Shown here: piece after piece, positions 5,967 through 9,722 of the stretch
Layout: the number at the start of each line of letters is the position of its first letter
Numbering within the stretch: the stretch's first letter is position 1
DNA from: Verrucomicrobiales bacterium
Lineage (GTDB): Bacteria; Verrucomicrobiota; Verrucomicrobiia; Verrucomicrobiales; V1-33
Direction of reading: 5' to 3'
NCBI GenBank assembly: GCA_028293305.1
Contig: JAQGPD010000253.1
Coordinates: 1-9,722, forward strand
Length of the DNA stretch: 9,722 nt
Position numbers and translations under genes: made by a program
The notes under the pieces: model-generated
What the model saw: only the letters and a program-made list of their open reading frames with translations
What the model was told of the DNA's origin: nothing
Databases searched by the model: none

Positions 5967-6251
5967 CTATTCGTGGTCGGGTTGATGTTTTTGAACCAGC
6001 CAGGCCATGAGTGCGAAGGTTCCCAGGAGGGGGGCGAAAAAAAGATCGAAGGAGACGAGCCCACCTGGCGCGTTGGTGGCTTTCCACAACACGAACACGC
6101 CGGATAACAAGCTCCATAATGAGCTCAGTAAGAGCACTTTGCCGGCCCGCTTGCCGACGATGATCGAGAAAGCAATGCCCAGGACAGCCGGTTCAGTGGT
6201 GACAAGCAACAAAAGCAACCGGTTCTCCGGCGACTGCAATAAAGGAATCAT
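5967..6251 (-). CDS. small three-helix membrane protein, unknown family
   Basis: This encodes 94 residues with three clear hydrophobic helices at about 11-33, 38-57 and 67-86. Short charged ends remain outside the membrane (MIPLLQSPENR at the start, QKHQPDHE at the end), and a KRAGK loop lies between helices 1 and 2, probably cytoplasmic. I do not recognise the family and see no catalytic motif. The strongly alternating hydrophobic pattern argues that it is a real gene and not a chance frame. No Shine-Dalgarno precedes the ATG, so the exact start is uncertain. It runs convergent to the cytochrome c gene and divergent from the S41-like gene, so it is probably a single-gene transcript. The 254 bases between its start and the S41-like gene contain no other gene I can support. 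Confidence 0.65.
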   Translation of the reverse strand: MIPLLQSPENRLLLLLVTTEPAVLGIAFSIIVGKRAGKVLLLSSLWSLLSGVFVLWKATNAPGGLVSFDLFFAPLLGTFALMAWLVQKHQPDHE

Positions 6252-6505
6252 GGGAAATCAGCTTAGATTTAACTCTTTCGCAATACAACCAGTTACCCGG
6301 TTTTCTGTTTCCCGCACCGAAAGCCGGCCCTTGGAGCGTTCCCGGATTTTTCCGGCTAGGCTGTCCCATCGGGGACGCGCGTCCATGAAAAGTGAGGGAT
6401 GCAGGTTGACAATGCCCCTTGTGGACCGCCAACCGAAAGTATATTCCGGGTTTCAAAGCTGCCCGATCCTCCACCTGACTCATCACTTCACTGTGTTCAA
6501 ATAAA

Positions 6506-7621
6506 ATGCCGGATTTCCCAGCGCTGATACTCGGACTGGGGCTGAGCGCCTTCGGGAGCGCGGCCCTGGCCGGCGCTCCCGTGAGCCGCGATGAAAAATC
6601 AGCGGGCGGAGAGGCCATGCCGGAGCTGAACGCCGCGGAAGTCCAGCAAACCCTGCAATGGTTGAAGGACCATGCTCCGGACCCGGCAACGCTGTCCCAG
6701 GATGCCCTGAACCGGGCCGCGCTCCAACAATTGCTGGCATCCGGGAAAACCGGAGCCACCCTGCTGCCCGCCACATCCGCTGCCCCCCCCGCATCCGGGC
6801 CCGGGACTTTGTGGGGACCGGCGGGCGGGGGCGCGGTTTATGTCAGGAAAGGGATGGGGGATGCCGCCGGGAAGCTGGATGCCCTGCGCCATTATCTTTC
6901 GGATTTGCCTGCGGAAATGAAGGTTGTCATTTTGGATCTGCGTGTGCCGGGCGGGGAGGAAAAATTGGCCGGGGCGGCGGACTGGGCCGGGCTTTTCCTG
7001 CCTGCAGGCACGCCACTTTTTCACCTTCGGTCCTCCGCCTCCGCCCCGCCCGTGGCCGTGGCCGTGGGTGACACTGGCGCGCCCGTTTGGAAAAGGCGGG
7101 TTTGGCTCCTGGTGGACGGGGAGTCCGGACCGGCCGCGGAGTTGCTGGCGCATTGCCTTGTCAGGCACCGGGTGGCGGACCTGACATTTGGCGCGCCCAC
7201 CCCGGGCACCATGCTGGAGTATAAAAACCAACCCATGGGAAAGGCCTGGGTCCTGCGCCTGCCTTCCCTGAGTGTGGACTGGCCGGACGGAACCCGGCTC
7301 TCGGGCACCAGCCTCAACCCGTCCATTCCTATCAAATCAACGCCTGGACCAAAGGCCGCGCTGATGTCCCTAACGGATCCGGCGCGGCTCGCGGAATACC
7401 TGCTGGAAAAGGAGCCCGCCAGACCCAGCGAGGCCGCCCTGCTCGCGGGAACTCCGGTCGAACTGCTCTCCCCCGACCTGACCGCCCCGGCCGCCCCGGA
7501 TCCTACCGCCGCGGCCAGACCCGATGCCGTGCTCCAGCAGGCACGCGACCTGGTGCTGACGGCGGATTTTCTAAACTTGGACGCGCCCGTGGAAATCAAG
7601 CGCGCCGAGCCGGGGAAATGA
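6506..7621 (+). CDS. secreted S41 peptidase-fold protein, probably catalytically inactive
   Basis: This encodes 371 residues with a signal peptide at 1-23 (ALAGA cleavage region). The core aligns by eye with C-terminal processing proteases. AVYVRKG (110-116) matches the strand after the PDZ region. VVILDLRVPGGEEKLAGAAD (140-159) matches the S41 LDLRxNPGG block, and LFLPAGTPLF (163-172) follows as expected. VWLLVDGESGPAAELLA (199-215) matches the VVLVNxGSASASEIxA block. TFGAPTPGT (227-235) matches the GExTFGKG block, and GTSLNPSIPI (267-276) matches GxGIEPDIxV. In active enzymes the serine is the middle Ser of SASAS; here that position is Pro209. The lysine of FGKG is Thr or Pro. With both residues gone, a binding or scaffold role is likely. 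There is no clear PDZ domain in the short N-terminal part (residues 40-105). No Shine-Dalgarno is visible. It lies 187 bp upstream of the RDD gene in the same direction. Confidence 0.8.
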   Translation: MPDFPALILGLGLSAFGSAALAGAPVSRDEKSAGGEAMPELNAAEVQQTLQWLKDHAPDPATLSQDALNRAALQQLLASGKTGATLLPATSAAPPASGPGTLWGPAGGGAVYVRKGMGDAAGKLDALRHYLSDLPAEMKVVILDLRVPGGEEKLAGAADWAGLFLPAGTPLFHLRSSASAPPVAVAVGDTGAPVWKRRVWLLVDGESGPAAELLAHCLVRHRVADLTFGAPTPGTMLEYKNQPMGKAWVLRLPSLSVDWPDGTRLSGTSLNPSIPIKSTPGPKAALMSLTDPARLAEYLLEKEPARPSEAALLAGTPVELLSPDLTAPAAPDPTAAARPDAVLQQARDLVLTADFLNLDAPVEIKRAEPGK

Positions 7622-7795
7622 AATCCGCGTTGTCCACCGCCTCACAAAATCCCGGACCTCCCGCCCTCCCTCACGGACCCCGCCCACAGGCGTCGCCAAT
7701 GCCCGCCGCCAAGCGTCCGGCTGTTCCGTGCGCTGCCTGTTCGACTGCCTCGCGGAGCCGGCGGTGGGCAGCATACCCTCGTCAATGTGTTCACC

Positions 7796-7802
7796 GGAAA
7801 GG
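7796..7802 (+). promoter_or_regulatory. Shine-Dalgarno-like site for the RDD gene start at 7809
   Basis: GGAAAGG ends six bases before the ATG at 7809. The alternative in-frame ATGs at 7728, 7785, 7845 and 7878 have no comparable site, so this supports 7809. Confidence 0.5.
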
Positions 7803-7808
7803 CTTGAA

Positions 7809-8567
7809 ATGGAGTTCCGAAGCGGTTATCACCCGGCACTCCCCATGACTGATCCCGTGAATGACAGACTCGATACCATGCAGCGCATCGAGTTGGCGTC
7901 GGGAGTGGAGATCGAGCTGCATCCGGCGGGGCCGGTGGTGCGGGCCAAGGCGTGGCTGATCGATTTGTTATGGATGGGCGCGGCCTACGCCATCGGATCC
8001 ATCGCCGCGGGGCTGATCGGCGCATTGGTCGGGGCCGAGGGATACTCGGGTTTGATGGCCTTGTTCATGTTTTTCATGAGCTGGGGTTACCGCGTTTTGT
8101 ATGAAAGATTGAAGGGAGCCACTCCGGGGAAAAAATCGTGTGGATTGCGGGTGGTGATGACGGACGGCGGGCCGGTCACGTGGACCGCCGCTATTTTGAG
8201 AAACTTGTTACGGGTGGCCGATTTCCTACCGGCGGCGTATGTGACGGGATTGATGAGTTGCCTGCTCAGCCGCCGCTTCCAGCGCCTGGGGGATTTGGTG
8301 GCGGACACGATGGTCGTTTACAGCCATCCGCGGGCCATGGCGGTCTCCCTCATGCCGGATGGCGCCTGGACGGAGGCGGTGCGTCCGTCCGTGGCCCTGA
8401 CAAAAGAGGAGCGGGTGGCGGTGATCCGTTATAACGAGCGCCTCCCCATGTGGTCCCAGGGCCGCCGGGAGGAGCTGGCCGCCCAACTGGAACCCCTGAC
8501 CGGAGCGACCGGAGCCGAAGGTGTGCGCCGCCTCGCGGGCATCGGCTTCTGGCTCCGCGATTCCTAA
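7809..8567 (+). CDS. RDD-family membrane protein
   Basis: With the start at 7809 the protein has 252 residues. QRIELASGVEIELHPAGPVV (25-44) leads into R45-AKAWLI-D52, the first Arg and Asp of the RDD signature. Helix 1 covers about 51-75 and helix 2 about 81-97. GATPGKKSCGLRVV (103-116) is the conserved loop of the family. RNLLRVAD (131-138) and a third helix (139-154) follow, then RRFQRLGDLVADTMVVY (155-171). The last 80 residues are soluble and acidic/basic mixed with no known domain. RDD proteins are integral membrane proteins; some act in ion or solute transport, but most, including those paired with SpoIIM genes, are unassigned. The next gene begins 12 bases after the stop and in the same frame. 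An ATG at 7845 (240 residues) or 7878 could also be the start, since homologues often begin close to the QRIE segment. Confidence 0.87.
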   Translation: MEFRSGYHPALPMTDPVNDRLDTMQRIELASGVEIELHPAGPVVRAKAWLIDLLWMGAAYAIGSIAAGLIGALVGAEGYSGLMALFMFFMSWGYRVLYERLKGATPGKKSCGLRVVMTDGGPVTWTAAILRNLLRVADFLPAAYVTGLMSCLLSRRFQRLGDLVADTMVVYSHPRAMAVSLMPDGAWTEAVRPSVALTKEERVAVIRYNERLPMWSQGRREELAAQLEPLTGATGAEGVRRLAGIGFWLRDS

Positions 8568-8579
8568 CTTTATCAAACC

Positions 8580-9545
8580 GTGACCCAGCTCCGCTTCGAA
8601 CAGGAACACTCCGCCCGATGGACGGAGACGGAGCTGCTGTTGGAGGCCGCGAAAAAACGCCGCTTTTCCCCGGAGCACGTGAAGCTGCCCATGTTATACC
8701 GGCAGCTTTGCGCGGACTTGTCGCTGGCCCGGCACCGCATGTATGGCGCGCGTCTGTGCGGCCGGTTGAATGAATTGGTGATCGGCGCACGGGAAATCCT
8801 GACGCGCGGGAAATTGATGGACAAACGGGATCATCCGGCGCGTCTTTGGTCGAGCTGCCCGCGCGCGGTGCGCCGGGAATGGCGGCTTTTCTGGCTGAAT
8901 ATGCTATTGTTCTGGGGCCCCTTCGTGGCCTTCATCATCGCGGCCTACAGCAATGAACGCTGGATCTTCGCGGTGCTGGACGCCGATATGATGAGCAATC
9001 TGGACGACATGTATGGCACGGACAATCTGGAGGCCTATCGTGGAAAATTCGGCTCGGATTTCGCGATGTTCGCGTTTTACATTTATAACAATATCAGCAT
9101 CGGCCTGCGCACCATCGCCGGTGGCGTTCTGGCGGCGGTGGGAGCGTTGTTTTCGACCGCCTATCAAGGTGTTGTTTTGGGAGCAGCCTTCGGCTATGTG
9201 CACTATGCGGGGCACACGGACCGGTTTTATGCGTTTGTGGCGGGGCATTCCGCCTTTGAGTTGATGGGGCTGGTGATCTGCGGCGTGGCCGGCACGAGGC
9301 TGGGCATGGCGGTCCTGAATCCGGGCGACCTCTCGCGGGCGGATGCCTTGAAAGAGACGGCGCGCGGTGCGTTGCCATTGATCTACGGCGGGCCGCTGCT
9401 GGTGTTATTGGCGGCGTTCATCGAGGGCTTCTGGTCCGCGTCGTCCGCGCCCGCCGGGTTGAAATTATTGGTGGGAGCGGTCATCTGGGTGCTGCTGGCA
9501 ACATGGTTGTTATTCGCGGGGAGGGGCGGCAGGGATGAGGCTTGA
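8580..9545 (+). CDS. SpoIIM/DUF95-family membrane protein
   Basis: This encodes 321 residues from a GTG start; the first in-frame ATG is at residue 38 and would remove conserved sequence. RFEQEHSARWTETELLLEAA (5-24) is the soluble N-terminal helix region typical of bacterial SpoIIM-like proteins. Membrane helices lie at about 104-124, 176-195, 196-211, 218-238, 264-281 and 294-313. GHSAFELMGLVICGVAGTRL (222-241) matches the family's central H-x3-E-L segment followed by a GxAGxxLG-like turn. In sporulating Firmicutes SpoIIM drives engulfment, but this protein belongs to the broader group found in non-sporulating bacteria next to RDD, MoxR and DUF58 genes, where its role is not established. It starts 12 bases after the RDD stop and overlaps the next gene by 11 bp, so the three are surely one transcript. 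No Shine-Dalgarno is visible; translational coupling is likely. Confidence 0.88.
   Translation: MTQLRFEQEHSARWTETELLLEAAKKRRFSPEHVKLPMLYRQLCADLSLARHRMYGARLCGRLNELVIGAREILTRGKLMDKRDHPARLWSSCPRAVRREWRLFWLNMLLFWGPFVAFIIAAYSNERWIFAVLDADMMSNLDDMYGTDNLEAYRGKFGSDFAMFAFYIYNNISIGLRTIAGGVLAAVGALFSTAYQGVVLGAAFGYVHYAGHTDRFYAFVAGHSAFELMGLVICGVAGTRLGMAVLNPGDLSRADALKETARGALPLIYGGPLLVLLAAFIEGFWSASSAPAGLKLLVGAVIWVLLATWLLFAGRGGRDEA
9521..9526 (+). promoter_or_regulatory. Shine-Dalgarno for the 3'-truncated membrane protein gene
   Basis: GAGGGG inside the end of the SpoIIM gene lies eight bases before the ATG at 9535, supporting that start despite the 11 bp overlap. Confidence 0.5.
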
Positions 9546-9722
9546 CCATATATCGGCCGTGCTGCGGCCACGCTCGGATGCGGAGGCGGTGGACCTTGGC
9601 CTGGCCATGGTCCGGCGACATGCGGCGGGCGTTTACGGCGGATGGCTGACGCTGATCCTTCCGCTTTGGGCCCTGCTGATCCTTTTGCTTCCTGACAATC
9701 CCAGCCTGATGGTGCTCATCGC
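9535..9722 (+). CDS. membrane protein of the RDD-SpoIIM operon (3' truncated by window edge)
   Basis: The first 62 codons are visible and the frame is open to the window end. The start reads MRLDHISAVLRPRSDAEAVD, followed by LGLAMVRRHAAGVYGGW and a hydrophobic helix LTLILPLWALLILLL (about 41-55). An RPRS-x-EAVDLG opening followed by a membrane helix resembles the multi-pass protein that commonly follows SpoIIM-like genes in this type of cluster. That is from memory of such clusters and cannot be confirmed on 62 residues. The gene overlaps the end of the SpoIIM gene by 11 bp and has a good ribosome binding site, so co-expression is near certain. The function is unknown. Confidence 0.75.
   Translation, partial: MRLDHISAVLRPRSDAEAVDLGLAMVRRHAAGVYGGWLTLILPLWALLILLLPDNPSLMVLI

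Noticed and set aside
6406..6445. TTGACA with TATATT downstream, before the S41-like gene
   Set aside because: The two boxes are 28 bases apart, too far for a sigma70-type promoter, and no better -10 box lies at 16-18 bases.
7728..7808. Longer N terminus of the RDD protein from the ATG at 7728
   Set aside because: The extra 27 residues (Cys- and Pro-containing, no helix) have no ribosome site and no resemblance to RDD N termini; the ATG at 7809 has GGAAAGG at the right distance.
7618..7848. Plus-strand 76-codon frame starting in an ATGA overlap with the S41-like stop
   Set aside because: The position is tempting, but the translation is a low-complexity Pro/Ala/Ser/Arg string, it overlaps the start of the RDD gene in another frame and has no ribosome site of its own.

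Overview
The window is GC-rich, gene-dense bacterial DNA with no insertion sequence, CRISPR array or phage gene in view. Three things point to the PVC group, most likely Verrucomicrobiota: a metzincin-like protease with a textbook PEP-CTERM tail, a secreted class I cytochrome c of a type common in Verrucomicrobia and Planctomycetes, and a small secreted protein with a Pro-Cys-x-x-Cys motif. This assignment is inference; no rRNA or marker gene is present.

Region 1 (1-2894) is a glycan assembly locus. A GT4 glycosyltransferase cut by the left edge is followed, with an ATGA stop/start overlap, by a GT2 glycosyltransferase. A second, complete GT4 enzyme lies on the minus strand and converges on the GT2 gene with an 18 bp tail-to-tail overlap. 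Directly upstream of it (2966-4021, minus) is the secreted PEP-CTERM metalloprotease. PEP-CTERM proteins are sorted by exosortases and are typically found in genomes that make extracellular polysaccharide, so the neighbourhood is coherent as a surface or EPS locus.

Region 2 (4022-6505) is looser. It holds an AT-rich intergenic stretch with a possible start-proximal promoter, a complete tRNA-Val(UAC) with encoded CCA, and a small secreted CxxC protein behind a candidate promoter. After 316 bases with no convincing gene come a secreted monohaem cytochrome c with a Pro-Ala linker encoded by perfect hexamer repeats, and a convergent small three-helix membrane protein of unknown family.

Region 3 (6506-9722) is a rightward gene string. 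It starts with a secreted protein with the S41 (C-terminal processing protease) fold in which both catalytic positions appear replaced, so it is probably a pseudoprotease. Next come an RDD-family membrane protein, a SpoIIM (DUF95) membrane protein, and the start of another membrane protein cut by the right edge. The last three form a tight operon. RDD plus SpoIIM genes are a recurrent pair in non-sporulating bacteria, often near MoxR ATPase and DUF58 genes, and the function of the set is poorly defined. The dead S41-like protein in front of it is the most unusual feature of the window.

Several genes (PEP-CTERM protease, cytochrome, small membrane protein, S41-like, SpoIIM) lack a visible Shine-Dalgarno sequence, while others have clear ones.
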